64,000 nt of DNA from assembly GCF_900187295.1 (NCBI RefSeq), contig NZ_LT906473.1:1798001-1862000 (forward strand), read 5' to 3'. The notes under the pieces were generated by a model. The model had not been told where the DNA came from. It searched no databases and saw only the letters and a program-made list of their open reading frames with translations. The position numbers were made by a program, and so were the translations under genes. Numbering within the stretch: the stretch's first letter is position 1; every line of letters begins with the position of its first letter. This DNA is from Corynebacterium cystitidis. Its GTDB lineage: Bacteria > Actinomycetota > Actinomycetes > Mycobacteriales > Mycobacteriaceae. Positions 17,835-28,219 of this stretch are shown piece by piece.

Positions 17835-18530
17835 CTAAAACAACGTGGTCGAATCCGCCATGAGCCCTTCATAATCATGGCGCACGTTGCCAACCGCTGG
17901 GTCGGCTTCCTGCCAGATCAGCTCGTCGGCAAGCACACTTGGCCGAATGAGTTCCTGTGCCTGCTCGGGGCTGCCATGCACCCACTGCGCGATGTCATCT
18001 TCACACAAGAACAGTGGCAGGCGATGGTGCAACCACTCAATCCCTCCGTGAGAACCAGTGGTGACCATAGTCGTCGATAAGCCCGCGTCCTCGCCACCAC
18101 CGCTGTCCCACACACCTGCTGCGTACAGCAAACCCTCAGGCCGGCGCACATAGTACGGCTGCTTCTCGTGCCACTCGTAGTAGCCATCAAGCACCATGAT
18201 GCTGCGCCGGGATTGAAACGCCGCACGAAACGACGGCTTCTCCGCCACCGTCTCCCCGCGCGCGTTGAACAGTGGCGGGCCGGAGTCGTCCTTCTTCCAA
18301 TGCGGCAGCAACCCCCAGCGTGCGGGATCAACCTGGGCCAGGCTAGTGTCGCTAGTGTCGCTACTGTCGCTATTGTCGAAACGCACAATCGGCACCACCT
18401 GGGTGGGTGCCACATTATATCGCGGGCCCGGCAGACCGTCCGGGGCGTGCACCTCGCGCACGCCGGGCAAGCCACCGATCTCGGCGAGCAGATCATCGCC
18501 TGTGGTAAAGAGTACGAATCGTCCACACAT
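17835..18530 (-). CDS. SRAP/YedK-type abasic-site processing protein
   Basis: 231 residues. After ATG the catalytic Cys2 begins [41 protein letters not shown](H) and the late His of LHHRLPLFL complete the SRAP signature. The enzyme crosslinks to abasic sites in single-stranded DNA through Cys2. A longer frame exists upstream, but Cys2 must follow the initiator, fixing the start at 18528-18530. A 4 x 9 bp tandem repeat (18342-18377) adds a Ser/Asp/Thr stretch in a loop. It is divergent from aroA with 10-20 bp between the starts. Confidence 0.9.
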   Translation of the reverse strand: MCGRFVLFTTGDDLLAEIGGLPGVREVHAPDGLPGPRYNVAPTQVVPIVRFDNSDSSDTSDTSLAQVDPARWGLLPHWKKDDSGPPLFNARGETVAEKPSFRAAFQSRRSIMVLDGYYEWHEKQPYYVRRPEGLLYAAGVWDSGGGEDAGLSTTMVTTGSHGGIEWLHHRLPLFLCEDDIAQWVHGSPEQAQELIRPSVLADELIWQEADPAVGNVRHDYEGLMADSTTLF

Positions 18531-18548
18531 ACCTCTATTATGGACTCC

Positions 18549-19820
18549 ATGACCGATCTCTGGCCCGTTCCCGTCGCTGAAGGCCCCGTCGCACACACCC
18601 AAATAGTGCCGGGGTCCAAATCCATCACCAACCGCGCGTACATCCTCGCCGCGCTAGCTGCCTACCCCTCCAAGCTGGTCGGTGCGCTGCGCTCGCGTGA
18701 TACGGACCTCATGGAATCCGCCATGGCAGCCATGGGGGTGAGCTTCGCCCACACAGGCGACGAAATCGCCGTCACCCCCGGCGAACTCACCGGCGGCGAG
18801 ATCGACTGTGGTTTAGCAGGCACCGTCATGCGGTTTGCCCCCGCCGTCGCAGCGTTTGCCACCGGGCGGGTCCTTTTCGACGGCGACGCTTACGCCCGCA
18901 AGCGCCCCATGGGCGAAATCCTCAACGGTCTACGAGAACTCGGCGTTGATATCGCCGGCGACAGCCTGCCATTCACGGTGCATGGCAAAGGGCGTGCCGA
19001 CGGCGGCCACGTCGACATTGATGCGTCTGGCTCCTCCCAGTTCGTCTCCGGCCTGTTGCTGGCGGGCGCACGTTTTGATCGTGGGCTAACTGTCCGCCAC
19101 ACCGGTACTACGCTGCCATCCATGCCACACATCGAGATGACCGTGGACATGCTGCGCAAGGCCGGCGTGGAAGTCACCACCAGCGAAAACGAGTGGACCG
19201 TGAAGCCCGGCGAGATCCAGGGACGGACCTGGCGGATCGAACCAGACCTGTCTAACGCCACCCCCTTCCTGGCTGCCGCGGCGATCACCGCTGGGGTGGT
19301 GCGCATTCCGCATTGGCCAGTTGATACCACCCAGCCAGGTGATGTCATCCGCGACATCCTCGCCCGCATGGGCTGCGAAGTCACGCTGCACGCCGACGGC
19401 GCCACCCACACCCTGGAGGTGCGTGGCCCACAGCGCGGCAGCCTACAGGGGATCTGCCTGGACATGAGTGATATCGGCGAGCTCACCCCCACTGTCGCCG
19501 CGCTGGCTGCCCTGGCTCACAGCCCGTCGGAGCTAACTGGCATCGCGCACCTCCGCGGCCACGAGACTGACCGCCTCGCGGCGTTGACCCGCGAGATCAA
19601 CAATCTCGGCGGCACCTGTGAGGAGCTTGCCGACGGTCTCCGCATCACACCTGCGCCCCTGAGCGGGGGAGTGTGGCACTCCTACGACGATCACCGCATG
19701 GCCACCGCCGGCGCCATTATCGGCACCGTGGTGCCCGGTGTGGAGGTGGAAAATATCGGCACTACCTCCAAGACCCTGCCAGGGTTCGAGCACATGTGGG
19801 CGGACATGCTCCGTGGCTAG
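18549..19820 (+). CDS. aroA: 3-phosphoshikimate 1-carboxyvinyltransferase (EPSP synthase)
   Basis: About 423 residues. Transfers enolpyruvyl from PEP to shikimate-3-phosphate in the cytosol. Motifs: [10 protein letters not shown] (21-30), [39 protein letters not shown] and SYDDHRMA. The start is either ATG 18549 or ATG 18540; neither has a ribosome site, and TATTAT lies just upstream, so a leaderless mRNA is plausible. Any longer reading would run through the divergent SRAP gene. The 3' end overlaps rsgA by 8 bp. Confidence 0.93.
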   Translation: MTDLWPVPVAEGPVAHTQIVPGSKSITNRAYILAALAAYPSKLVGALRSRDTDLMESAMAAMGVSFAHTGDEIAVTPGELTGGEIDCGLAGTVMRFAPAVAAFATGRVLFDGDAYARKRPMGEILNGLRELGVDIAGDSLPFTVHGKGRADGGHVDIDASGSSQFVSGLLLAGARFDRGLTVRHTGTTLPSMPHIEMTVDMLRKAGVEVTTSENEWTVKPGEIQGRTWRIEPDLSNATPFLAAAAITAGVVRIPHWPVDTTQPGDVIRDILARMGCEVTLHADGATHTLEVRGPQRGSLQGICLDMSDIGELTPTVAALAALAHSPSELTGIAHLRGHETDRLAALTREINNLGGTCEELADGLRITPAPLSGGVWHSYDDHRMATAGAIIGTVVPGVEVENIGTTSKTLPGFEHMWADMLRG

Positions 19821-20874
19821 GCGCTATTACGACGAATCAGATGTGCGGGTCCGCCCCGGCAAAGGCTCGCGTCCCCGCACCAAAGACCGGCCGAAGCATG
19901 ACGACGCCGAGTTCGGAATGGTAGTCACCAAGGACCGGGGCCGCTGGGGTGTCGTCTTGGATTCCGGCGAAGCTGGCAACGTCGGCGCGGGCGCAGGCAC
20001 GCTAGTCAATTGCATGCGCGCCCGCGAGATGAGGCGTACCTCTATCGAAGTTGGGGACCGCGTCGGAGTGGTCGGCGACACCTCGGGGAAGAAGGACACC
20101 CTGGCGCGCATCGTCAAGCGCGAGGAACGCACCAGTGTGTTGCGTCGCACCGCTGATGACACCGACCCGTATGAGCGCATCGTGGTGGCCAACGCCGAGG
20201 TCCTGCTGATTGTCTCGGCGGTGGCCGATCCCCCACCGCGCACCGGTTTTGTTGAACGTGCTCTCATCGCGGCGTTTGTCGGCGGGATCGAGCCTGTGGT
20301 GTGCCTGACCAAATCTGATTTGGCTGACCCAGCCGCGTTTGCCGCCGAGTTCGCCGAGCTCGACGTAGACGTGCTCACCACCGGCATCGACGATGACCTT
20401 TCTGAGCTGCACGAGCGTATCGACGGCCGCGTCTCCGCATTGATCGGCCACTCCGGGGTGGGTAAATCCACCCTGGTTAACCGCCTAGTGCCAGACGCGG
20501 ACCGCGAAACCGGCGACGTTTCCGGTGTGGGTAAAGGGCGGCACACCTCCACTCAATCGGTTGCGCTACCGCTGCCTGAAGGGGGTTGGATCATCGACAC
20601 CCCAGGTATACGCTCCTTTGGTCTGGCGCACGTCTCCCCCGATGATATCGTCGCCGTTTTCGAAGACCTCGATGAGATCTCCGGGGACTGCCCCCGCGGA
20701 TGTACTCACGCTGGCCCCCCGGCCGACCCTGAATGCGCCTGGGACAAACTCCGCCCCGACACTGCCAACACTGCCGACACTGCCACCTCTCGCCGCGCTA
20801 TGGCTGTACGCAACCTGCTAGCAGCGCTGCGTACTAACAACGAGTGGGAAGTCAAAGATCTCCAGGAGGGCTAG
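19813..20874 (+). CDS. rsgA: Ribosome small-subunit-dependent GTPase RsgA
   Basis: 353 residues. An N-terminal OB-fold ([25 protein letters not shown]) is followed by a circularly permuted GTPase whose motifs run G4 TKSD, G1 [10 protein letters not shown]3 DTPGIRSFG. The C-terminal zinc module shows CPRGCTH...PEC. It assists 30S maturation. The GTG at 19813 overlaps the aroA stop, giving coupling; a longer frame upstream is only shadow of aroA. Near the C-terminus a 3 x 9 bp repeat (20761-20787) encodes TANTADTAT. Confidence 0.9.
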   Translation: MARRYYDESDVRVRPGKGSRPRTKDRPKHDDAEFGMVVTKDRGRWGVVLDSGEAGNVGAGAGTLVNCMRAREMRRTSIEVGDRVGVVGDTSGKKDTLARIVKREERTSVLRRTADDTDPYERIVVANAEVLLIVSAVADPPPRTGFVERALIAAFVGGIEPVVCLTKSDLADPAAFAAEFAELDVDVLTTGIDDDLSELHERIDGRVSALIGHSGVGKSTLVNRLVPDADRETGDVSGVGKGRHTSTQSVALPLPEGGWIIDTPGIRSFGLAHVSPDDIVAVFEDLDEISGDCPRGCTHAGPPADPECAWDKLRPDTANTADTATSRRAMAVRNLLAALRTNNEWEVKDLQEG

Positions 20875-20915
20875 CCGGCTGTGTGATTCACCCTTCCCAA
20901 CAGCAGCCCGCAATG

Positions 20916-21410
20916 CTATAGCAGCTCCACCAAAAAGGGCAGCTCGGACGGGTCATAAAACGCCAAATAATAATCCTGCGCATCGCCAATAGCCAGCTCG
21001 GCGTCTTGATCGCCCAAGTCTGCGGCGTCAATCTGGTCAATCGCTGCGGCCGTGGCTTCTTCTGCCTCTTCCAGGTCCACGTGGATCGCCGCCACGTCCT
21101 CCAGTTGCACCGGGCCCGCCACCTTCACCACGGACTCCCCCATCTCCGGGTGGCCTTCCGCGTCTACATCAACAGAGACTACTACGCGACGGTGCGGAAA
21201 TTTCTCCTCATCGCCAATGGCCAGCAGCCGGATCGAGGCCAAAGCCGCGTCGTCGAACGCCACCATCTCGATTTCTTCCTGGTCGCCCGAGGTGAAAAAC
21301 TCCGTTAACTCCGGCGTGGCTGCAAACCCCCACCCAGACCGCACCGGCAGCTCACCAGACTGCTCGAGGGTTTCCAGCATGGCAAACGTCGCAGGGATGT
21401 AGACGCGCAC
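20916..21410 (-). CDS. DUF6912 family protein
   Basis: 164 residues opening with VRVYIPATFAMLETLE and ending PSELPFLVELL, the recognisable ends of an actinobacterial family I know as DUF6912. It is strongly acidic in the second half with no membrane segment. The GTG start (21408-21410) overlaps the stop of the upstream HAD gene by one base, so the two are coupled. Function unknown. Confidence 0.75.
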   Translation of the reverse strand: MRVYIPATFAMLETLEQSGELPVRSGWGFAATPELTEFFTSGDQEEIEMVAFDDAALASIRLLAIGDEEKFPHRRVVVSVDVDAEGHPEMGESVVKVAGPVQLEDVAAIHVDLEEAEEATAAAIDQIDAADLGDQDAELAIGDAQDYYLAFYDPSELPFLVELL

Positions 21411-21820
21411 TAGAATTCGCCCTCAATGTTGAATAGGGACTGGATCTCTACCGCGGTGCGATCAAAGCTGGTGTGCAAGATCCCAATCATCCCGTTTTCC
21501 ACCGCTGCACGAACATTTAAGATGTTGTCGTCGATAAGCACTAGGTCCACCAGCGACACATCCAATGCATCCGCGGCGGCCTGAAACGCGGCGCGCTCTG
21601 GCTTCTCATAACCGATCTCGCCGGACAGCAAAACAGCATCAACGTGGCCGCGGAATTCCCATTCGCGGATTGGGTCGGCGCCGTCTCCGCCGGGATCGTT
21701 GGAGAGCACCGCAGTAGCAATCTCTGCCTCACGTACCGCGGCGAGCAGCGCCTGCCAACGGCGCTGATCTTCCTCATCGGCGTCGAGTACGCCGACATAA
21801 TCCACAACGAGTCCTCGCAT
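21410..21820 (-). CDS. HAD-superfamily hydrolase-like protein
   Basis: 136 residues. Reduced HAD motifs are visible: VVDYVGVLD (motif I; first Asp at 7, the second acidic position replaced by Val), VLSND (motif II), GYEKPERAAF (motif III Lys) and LIDDNILNV (motif IV). There is no cap domain. The altered motif I (DYVGV rather than DxDG/DxDxT) raises doubt about phosphatase activity. It is cotranscribed with the DUF6912 gene downstream. Confidence 0.75.
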   Translation of the reverse strand: MRGLVVDYVGVLDADEEDQRRWQALLAAVREAEIATAVLSNDPGGDGADPIREWEFRGHVDAVLLSGEIGYEKPERAAFQAAADALDVSLVDLVLIDDNILNVRAAVENGMIGILHTSFDRTAVEIQSLFNIEGEF

Positions 21821-21954
21821 AAAATTCTTCCTCTACTTGGTATTTGTTCTCGCACTTCCCTCGCGCCTAGCGCGATCGTGCGTGTCGTGCCACAATGATA
21901 CCTAGCCCACGTCGTATCTGTCCTCCCGAATCCCTCATCGAGGAGGCATATCTC

Positions 21955-22356
21955 ATGTTGTACCCCGTACCCGGACATACGTTTTTGCACGTGCTCGTCC
22001 CAGAGCGTCCAAGCACAAACACACATAGCGCGCGTAACGACGCTGCCACCACGGCTTCTGTGGCCCCACCTGCCATCCCGCGTGGTTCTGCCGCACCCCT
22101 GGTCAAGGTGGCTTTGGATGCTACCTTCGGCATTCGCCAGATCCAGGCGCTGCAGCGTACCCGCTTTAGCCGCACAGTACTTAATCATGTGGACAGACAA
22201 CGCCGCACCATCAATAGACGCGGCCCGGTTAACCTGGAGTCTTGCCATGTGCGTGCCGACGGCGAAATCTTTGGTACTGCCGTGTCTGCGGGACGTAGAT
22301 ATGGTTATGCCGCCCGCATTGAACGCGGACGGCTCACCAGTTTCCGGGTGCTTTAA
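21955..22356 (+). CDS. Rv3235-family (DUF6459) protein
   Basis: 133 residues. The ATG at 21955 follows GAGGAGG at good spacing; an upstream in-frame start (21895) has none. The C-terminal half has the family pattern: [26 protein letters not shown] and a final [13 protein letters not shown]. The N-terminal third is Pro/Ala-rich. It converges on secA1 with a 3-bp overlap of stops. The same arrangement near secA1 is known for Rv3235-like genes. Function unknown; a link to secretion is only positional. Confidence 0.75.
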   Translation: MLYPVPGHTFLHVLVPERPSTNTHSARNDAATTASVAPPAIPRGSAAPLVKVALDATFGIRQIQALQRTRFSRTVLNHVDRQRRTINRRGPVNLESCHVRADGEIFGTAVSAGRRYGYAARIERGRLTSFRVL

Positions 22357-24905
22357 GCCTCAGTCACGGTAGTATCGTCAGCTTGCTCTTCCGGCGCGAA
22401 CTGCTTGCGCAGCATGAACAGTTGACGCACGGTCTCTTCCTTGACGGCATCGTTCATGGCGTGGAACATGTCGCCGCCTTCCTTCTGGTATTCCACCAGG
22501 GGGTCGCGCTGCGCCATGGCGCGCAGACCAATCCCCTCTTTGAGGTAGTCCATTTCGTAGAGGTGCTCGCGCCACTTCGTGTCAATGATCGGCAGGATCA
22601 CCATGCGCTCGATGTTGCGCATCTGGGCATCACCGCCGATGGCACTCACGTTGGCTTCGAGGTCGTCGTACGCCTTGTTTGCGTCGTCGATAAGCGCCGT
22701 GCGCAACTGGGCTGCGGTGAGCTCTCCTGGGGAACCATACTCAGAACCGTCGATCAGCTCCTGGGGGCTGAAGGTTGGGCCATACAGGCCATCAAGCGCG
22801 TTCCATAATTCGTCGAGGTCCCAGTCCTCGACGTAGCCTTCGTAGGTAGCGCCGTCGACGTAGGCGCCCACGGTCTCATCGATCATGCGGCGCACTTGGT
22901 CTTTGATGTCTTTCGATTCCAGGATCTCGCGGCGCTCACGGTAGACCACCTTGCGTTGCTCGTTGAGCACCTCGTCGTACTTGAGCACGTTTTTACGCAT
23001 CTCGAAGTTCTGGTTCTCCACCTGCGCCTGGGCACCCTTGATGGAGTTTGACACCATCTTCGCTTCGATGGGGACATCGTCTGGTACGTTAAGCCGGTTC
23101 ATCATGTTCTCCATGGACTGGCCTACGAAACGTACCATCAGATCATCACGCATGGACAGGTAGAACCGGGTCTCGCCTGGGTCACCCTGGCGGCCGGAAC
23201 GGCCTCGCAGCTGGTTGTCAATTCGGCGAGACTCGTGGCGCTCCGTACCCAGCACGTAGAGGCCTCCGGCTTCGCGGACCTCATCACCTAGCTTCTTCGA
23301 GCGTTCCCTCGCCTTCGGCAGCTGCTCATCCCACGCCTGCTGGTAACGTTCATCGTCATCGAATGGGTCGAGGCCCTCGCTGCGCAGGCGGTGGTCGAGC
23401 AGCACCTCGGGGTTTCCTCCGAGCACAATGTCAGTACCACGTCCAGCCATGTTTGTGGACACCGTGACCTGCTTCGGCAGACCCGCCTCCGCGATGATGC
23501 GGCCTTCTTCCTCGTGCTGTTTTGCGTTGAGTACGTTATGCTTGATGCCCTTCTTGGTCAGTAACTGGCTCAAGTACTCGGAACGCTCCACCGAGGTGGT
23601 ACCCACCAGCACTGGCTGGCCCTTTTCCACATGCTCGGCAATGTCGTCGGCAACAGCCGCGAACTTTGCTTCCTGTGTCTTGTAGATCAGGTCATCGCGG
23701 TCAATGCGCTGGTTGGGCCGGTTGGTCGGAATCGCCACCACATCCAGACCGTAAATCGAGTGCAACTCAGCCGCCTCAGTCTCGGCGGTACCCGTCATGC
23801 CCGCCAGCTTGTCGTACATGCGGAAGTAGTTCTGCAGGGTCACTGTGGCCAGGGTCTGGTTCTCGTTCTTGATCTCCACGCCCTCTTTAGCCTCGATCGC
23901 CTGGTGCATGCCCTCGTTATAACGACGCCCCGGCAAAACACGGCCTGTGAAGCCGTCGACGATCATGACCTCGCCTTGGCGGACGATATAATCCTTGTCT
24001 CGCTCAAACAGCTCTTTTGCTTTAATGGCGTTGTTCAAGTAGCTGACCAGCTGCGAGTTCTCCGGCGCATAAAGGTTGTCAATGCCTAACTGGTCCTCAA
24101 CAAATTCCACGCCCTCCTCATTGACACCGATGGTGCGCTTGCGCTGGTCTACCTCGTAGTGGATGCCCGCGCGCATGCGTGGCGCCAACTGTGAGAACAC
24201 GTTGTAAAACTGGCTCGACCCGTCGACAGGCCCCGAGATAATCAGTGGAGTACGTGCCTCGTCGATCAGAATCGAGTCCACCTCGTCCACGATGGCGAAG
24301 TTGTGGCCACGCTGCACCATGTCACTCAGTGAGCGGGTCATGTTATCACGCAGGTAATCGAAACCCAGCTCATTGTTGGTCCCGTACGTAATGTCCGCCG
24401 CGTACGCTTTCTTGCGCTCCGGCGGGCGCATCTCGCTGAGGATCACGCCCACTTCGAGGCCCAGGAAACGGTGGACACGGCCCATCATCTCCGCGTCACG
24501 CTTGGCCAGGTAATCATTCACGGTGACGATGTGCACGCCCTTACCTTCAAGGCCATTTAAGTACGCTGCCAGCACGGAGGTCAGCGTCTTGCCTTCACCG
24601 GTTTTCATCTCTGCAACATTGCCGAAGTGTAGGGCAGCACCACCCATGACTTGAACGAGGTAGGGTTTCTGCCCCAACACGCGCCACGCAGCTTCACGAG
24701 CGGTTGCGAACGCGTCCAGGAGGATTTCGTCCAAGCTGGCGCCATCAGCTAATTGCTTCTTAAATTCATCTGTTTTGGCCTTGAGCTGATCATCGCTGAG
24801 CTTGCCGTATTCGTCCTCGAGAGCGATGACATCTTCGGCAATCTTTTTCAGACGCTTAACCGTACGGCCTTCACCGGCCCGGAGCAGCTTGGACAGTCCA
24901 AACAC
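22353..24905 (-). CDS. secA1: Preprotein translocase ATPase SecA1
   Basis: 850 residues. The Sec motor: nucleotide fold with [44 protein letters not shown], the preprotein cross-linking domain, [14 protein letters not shown] and [13 protein letters not shown]. The C-terminal zinc/SecB-binding tail of proteobacterial SecA is absent, as expected for SecA1 of actinobacteria, and it ends in an acidic tail. The GTG start at 24903-24905 is preceded by GAAGGAC. The region downstream of hpf separates it by a strong hairpin. Confidence 0.96.
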   Translation of the reverse strand: MFGLSKLLRAGEGRTVKRLKKIAEDVIALEDEYGKLSDDQLKAKTDEFKKQLADGASLDEILLDAFATAREAAWRVLGQKPYLVQVMGGAALHFGNVAEMKTGEGKTLTSVLAAYLNGLEGKGVHIVTVNDYLAKRDAEMMGRVHRFLGLEVGVILSEMRPPERKKAYAADITYGTNNELGFDYLRDNMTRSLSDMVQRGHNFAIVDEVDSILIDEARTPLIISGPVDGSSQFYNVFSQLAPRMRAGIHYEVDQRKRTIGVNEEGVEFVEDQLGIDNLYAPENSQLVSYLNNAIKAKELFERDKDYIVRQGEVMIVDGFTGRVLPGRRYNEGMHQAIEAKEGVEIKNENQTLATVTLQNYFRMYDKLAGMTGTAETEAAELHSIYGLDVVAIPTNRPNQRIDRDDLIYKTQEAKFAAVADDIAEHVEKGQPVLVGTTSVERSEYLSQLLTKKGIKHNVLNAKQHEEEGRIIAEAGLPKQVTVSTNMAGRGTDIVLGGNPEVLLDHRLRSEGLDPFDDDERYQQAWDEQLPKARERSKKLGDEVREAGGLYVLGTERHESRRIDNQLRGRSGRQGDPGETRFYLSMRDDLMVRFVGQSMENMMNRLNVPDDVPIEAKMVSNSIKGAQAQVENQNFEMRKNVLKYDEVLNEQRKVVYRERREILESKDIKDQVRRMIDETVGAYVDGATYEGYVEDWDLDELWNALDGLYGPTFSPQELIDGSEYGSPGELTAAQLRTALIDDANKAYDDLEANVSAIGGDAQMRNIERMVILPIIDTKWREHLYEMDYLKEGIGLRAMAQRDPLVEYQKEGGDMFHAMNDAVKEETVRQLFMLRKQFAPEEQADDTTVTEA

Positions 24906-25010
24906 GTGTTTTGTCCTTCGATCGTGGGAAAAAATTCTAGTATCAACCCGCTATTGTACGCTCGCCCCACTCACAAGTGCTGATATGGGCACCGGTGGCG
25001 CAGCGGGTGC

Positions 25011-25064
25011 GCGCTTAACGACGCTGCCCCTACCGAATCCGGCAGGGGCAGCGTCGTTAAGCGC
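25011..25064 (-). terminator. Near-perfect 21-bp inverted repeat between hpf and secA1
   Basis: The left arm 25011-25031 and right arm 25044-25064 are exact reverse complements (21 bp) around a 12-nt loop that itself can pair 3 bp. The arms begin GCGCTTAACGACG. It lies 4 bp after the hpf stop, between genes on the same strand, so it should terminate hpf. It lacks a clean T-run. A partial diverged copy of the GC-rich core and loop lies near 55289-55312. Confidence 0.8.
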
Positions 25065-25068
25065 TCGT

Positions 25069-25740
25069 CTAGGCCTCGTCTTCAGGCACCAGAGAGATCA
25101 AACCATAGTCGAATGCGTGGCGACGGTATACCACGGATGGGCGACCCGTTTCCTCGTTGACGAAGAGGTAGAAGTCGTGGCCCACCAGCTCCATCTCGCT
25201 CAGCGCCTGATCAACGCTGATGGGGGTGGCGGAGTGCTCCTTGGTACGCACGATGTGGCCCGGCTCAACGTCCTCGACGGTGCCCGCGTAGGGGTCTGCG
25301 TCATACTGGCCGGACTGCTGCGCCTTTGCTTCTTCTGCCTCGGCAACCAGCTCTGCGGCAACTTGTCCGGTGGACTTCGGTGCGCGGTGACCGGACTTTG
25401 CGGTATTACGGCGAACTTTCACCTTACGCAGGGAACGCTCCATTTTCGCCAACGCAGTTTCGAGCGCAGCGTAGAAGCTGTCTTCCTTGGCTTCAGCGCG
25501 GGCGATGTGGCCCTTGCCGGTTGCGGTAATCTGGATTCGGTCCGAGTGAGCTTCACGACGTGGGTTTGGCTCGTGCTGCAGTTCGACGTGGAAGAAGGTC
25601 AAAGTTGGATCAAGCTTCTCAATCCGGGCGAGCTTCTTGTTCACACGTTCCTGGAAGTGTTCTGGAACCTCGACGTTACGGCCGGTGATGGTCACCTGCG
25701 CATCGGGGCTTAAAACTTCGTTGTTTTCTGCAGTGGTCAT
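25069..25740 (-). CDS. hpf: Long-form ribosome hibernation promoting factor
   Basis: 223 residues. The N-terminal RaiA domain (VTITGRNVEVPEHFQERVNKK) binds the 30S; a linker leads to the C-terminal dimerisation domain with SVDQALSEMELVGHDFYLF and VVYRRHAFDYGLI, typical of long HPF that forms 100S ribosomes. The ATG at 25738-25740 follows GGAGGAAG; the frame continues 21 codons upstream without homology. Ends next to the large hairpin. Stationary-phase control is known for the family but not visible here. Confidence 0.92.
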   Translation of the reverse strand: MTTAENNEVLSPDAQVTITGRNVEVPEHFQERVNKKLARIEKLDPTLTFFHVELQHEPNPRREAHSDRIQITATGKGHIARAEAKEDSFYAALETALAKMERSLRKVKVRRNTAKSGHRAPKSTGQVAAELVAEAEEAKAQQSGQYDADPYAGTVEDVEPGHIVRTKEHSATPISVDQALSEMELVGHDFYLFVNEETGRPSVVYRRHAFDYGLISLVPEDEA

Positions 25741-25830
25741 CTGCTTCCTCCCTACTCGGTGGGGACTGGTTGTACCTCCCATCATACAGCTGGTCATAAC
25801 CACGCTGGCGGAAACCCCCCGGTTTAATAT

Positions 25831-26436
25831 CTACGCCGCAGCAACAACCACCGCGGCCACCACGGACACACCGCGTGTAAGCAGCGCTTCGGCAGTCGCC
25901 TGCAACGTTGCCCCCGTTGTGACAACGTCGTCGACTAGCACCACATCGCCGCGTGGCACCGCACTGATGCGTACGCTGCCGGCGAGATTTTTGCGCCGCT
26001 CGGCCGCGCTCAACTCCGACTGGTCAGCCGCTGCCTCATCGCTGTACACCGCGCGCACCATCGGATAACCGGACGCCTTACAGATCGCTGTGACAGGGTC
26101 GCCTCCACGCGCGCGTGCCGACGAGCGCCTCGTTGGAGCCGGAACCACCACCACAGGCGGAGTGATCTCCCCCCTGGCCTCGAGGTATTCAAGCCCAGCG
26201 CGCAGCACAGCTCCCACATGGCCCCGCACCGCAAGATTGTTTCGTTCTTTCATTGCCAAGATCACCCGACGGTGCGCCCCAGAGTACGTACCCAAAGCAA
26301 AAACCGGGACATGGGGACTCACACGTGGCACCACGCGCTGTGGCGGCCGCGACAATTCGGTGCGGCAGTGTTGGCACAGATGCTGGCCTGGGGTGCCGCA
26401 TCCCGCGCAATGTCGCGGCAGCAGAAGTTCCCACAC
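25831..26436 (-). CDS. comF: ComF-family phosphoribosyltransferase-like protein
   Basis: About 201 residues from the GTG at 26434-26436 (opening VWELLLPRHCAGCG). Two CxxC pairs (CAGC, CQHC) form the N-terminal zinc finger, then a PRTase domain with VVVPAPTRR and the PRPP loop VVLVDDVVTTGAT. The family is tied to DNA uptake in competent bacteria but is widespread in non-competent ones (Rv3242c). The frame is open up to 26511, inside lpqB, and the true start is uncertain; starts before 26441 would overlap lpqB. Confidence 0.85.
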   Translation of the reverse strand: MWELLLPRHCAGCGTPGQHLCQHCRTELSRPPQRVVPRVSPHVPVFALGTYSGAHRRVILAMKERNNLAVRGHVGAVLRAGLEYLEARGEITPPVVVVPAPTRRSSARARGGDPVTAICKASGYPMVRAVYSDEAAADQSELSAAERRKNLAGSVRISAVPRGDVVLVDDVVTTGATLQATAEALLTRGVSVVAAVVVAAA

Positions 26437-26440
26437 AGCA

Positions 26441-28219
26441 CTATTTAGCCACCACTGGGGCGGCACGCATGCCCTGGAGGCCGGGGACCTCACGCCAGTT
26501 CGGGTACTCATTGCCCTGGGTGGGTAGTTGCAGAATGGCGTTTGCGTCAGTGGCGTAGATCATGGTGGGGCTTGCTGCCACCATCACCACGGGCGCGTTG
26601 ATATTACCGGTTGACAGGGTGGTCACCGCGGAGCCATCCTGTTCAACGCGTAACACCGGCGCATCCGGTACAGACGTTCCGACGATCAGTGCACCATCTT
26701 CCTTCCAGTCCACCGAGATGATCGAACCACCGTAATCCGTCGCGTACTCAAGCACATTGACTATGCTGCGTTCGCCCGCCGATGTACGCTCCACGATGCC
26801 GGTATACAGTCGCCCGTCAATAATCATGGCTACGCGCGCCCCGGAACGTGACAGACGCAGCACGGAGATCTCACCATCAATGTCGTCGAGGAAGGCCGTC
26901 CCCACCTCGTTGCTGACAACCTCTCCCGACGCAGTGGAGCGCACCGCCCGGATCACGCGGTGGCCGTCGATGGCCACCCATGCGACATTGTCATCCAACT
27001 CGAAGCTCGGACGAGTGATGGTTGCTGCGCGCAGTACCTCGGTTTGCGGGTGAATAATGCCGCCTACAGAAAAAGCTTGGCCTTCATCGTCCGGCACATT
27101 GAGCACCGCTGCGACATATCCGCTGGCTGTGACGTCGAGAGAAGAGACGTTGCCGGCTTCCCCCAGCGGGCCGTCCACCACAGTGGCCTCTTCGTTGTCC
27201 ACTGAGTACAGGCGCGAGTCTGTCAACGCGTAGAGCTCGGTCACATCCTGGTTGGTGACCTGAGGGTTCATCGCAGCGAAGTCATCTGGGGTGAGGGCGT
27301 CGACGTCAAGCAACGGTGCCCCGTCCGCCAGGATGCGGTAGGGGCCGCTGATCCCGGCACGCGCTAATGTCCACACCACCTGGGCGGCAAATGTTGTGCG
27401 TCGTTCCCGGTCCATGTTGGAAAGCCCGGAGAACTCGTAGACCCCATCTGTCTTGCCGATATAGGCCGCCTCCTTCGGAAACTCCGAAGAGATCGCCGGT
27501 GCCAATCGATCAGTAGGCCCGGCCGCTAACAAACTCAATAACACGGAGTCGAGGGAGTCAGTGCCGGTATACACCCATCTGCGGTCCGGCACTAACGTCT
27601 CACCGGAGGCATCGAGGAAGTAGATGCTGTGCGGGTTGTACTGATTGCTGAGCTCGGTGCGCTCCATGATCACCCCTGCTGGCAGCGACGCGATCCGCCA
27701 CTCCCCGCTGACCTGTTCCAACTGGACGGTCGCCTCATATACACCGTTTTGGGGGACATAGGATCCCCCCTCTTCTAGCGAACCGATCACCTCGCCGCGC
27801 ACCGTCAAACTCCGCCGTTGGGCATTACCGCCCGGTTGCGTCGTCAGATCAATCCGGTCGACGATTAACATGGAATCATGCGGATCCCACGCCTCAGCGG
27901 CTTCTCGTGTGAGATAGTTTCGTGCTGCCGAGTAGTCTCCCGCAGGGATTGCTGAAGCTGCGTAAAAATCACGCAGCAATAAGTCTGGCTCCAGCCCAGG
28001 CTGTGGCTTATGAAGATCCTCCTCGGCGATCGTGCGATCAAAGGGGCGCAGCGCTTGCGGCTCGGTGCTCGTAGGAACCCTCGTACACGAACCCAGAGTC
28101 AACGTAGCTACGCTCACAACGGCGAGAGCCAGAAGCCTACGCTGGTGCCTACCACGCGAATTCCTGTACTGTTTCTTGATCTTTTGCGCACGCTGTCTCA
28201 TGGTCATGGTCATGGTCAT
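26441..28219 (-). CDS. lpqB: Lipoprotein LpqB, accessory of the MtrAB system
   Basis: 592 residues. A basic N-terminus and hydrophobic stretch end in the lipobox LGSC (about residues 42-45). A GerMN-like domain (SVLLSLLAAGPTDRL) and a beta-propeller-like C-terminal half follow. LpqB interacts with MtrB and modulates MtrA phosphorylation in mycobacteria. The first codons MTMTMTM come from a 4 x 6 bp repeat (28199-28222); the first ATG (28217-28219) has GGAGG at proper distance and overlaps the mtrB stop as ATGA. Three further in-frame ATGs follow. Confidence 0.92.
   Translation of the reverse strand: MTMTMTMRQRAQKIKKQYRNSRGRHQRRLLALAVVSVATLTLGSCTRVPTSTEPQALRPFDRTIAEEDLHKPQPGLEPDLLLRDFYAASAIPAGDYSAARNYLTREAAEAWDPHDSMLIVDRIDLTTQPGGNAQRRSLTVRGEVIGSLEEGGSYVPQNGVYEATVQLEQVSGEWRIASLPAGVIMERTELSNQYNPHSIYFLDASGETLVPDRRWVYTGTDSLDSVLLSLLAAGPTDRLAPAISSEFPKEAAYIGKTDGVYEFSGLSNMDRERRTTFAAQVVWTLARAGISGPYRILADGAPLLDVDALTPDDFAAMNPQVTNQDVTELYALTDSRLYSVDNEEATVVDGPLGEAGNVSSLDVTASGYVAAVLNVPDDEGQAFSVGGIIHPQTEVLRAATITRPSFELDDNVAWVAIDGHRVIRAVRSTASGEVVSNEVGTAFLDDIDGEISVLRLSRSGARVAMIIDGRLYTGIVERTSAGERSIVNVLEYATDYGGSIISVDWKEDGALIVGTSVPDAPVLRVEQDGSAVTTLSTGNINAPVVMVAASPTMIYATDANAILQLPTQGNEYPNWREVPGLQGMRAAPVVAK

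Noticed and set aside
17103..18080. A 325-codon plus-strand frame across the anti-sigma gene, sigH and the SRAP gene
   Set aside because: It crosses three well-supported genes, is Arg/His-rich shadow sequence, and has no start signal.
18168..18548. A longer aroA with about 125 extra N-terminal codons
   Set aside because: The extension runs antisense through the SRAP gene and lacks similarity to EPSP synthases.
24660..24905. Missing SecA C-terminal zinc domain as a truncation
   Set aside because: SecA1 of actinobacteria normally lacks it; the acidic tail is typical.
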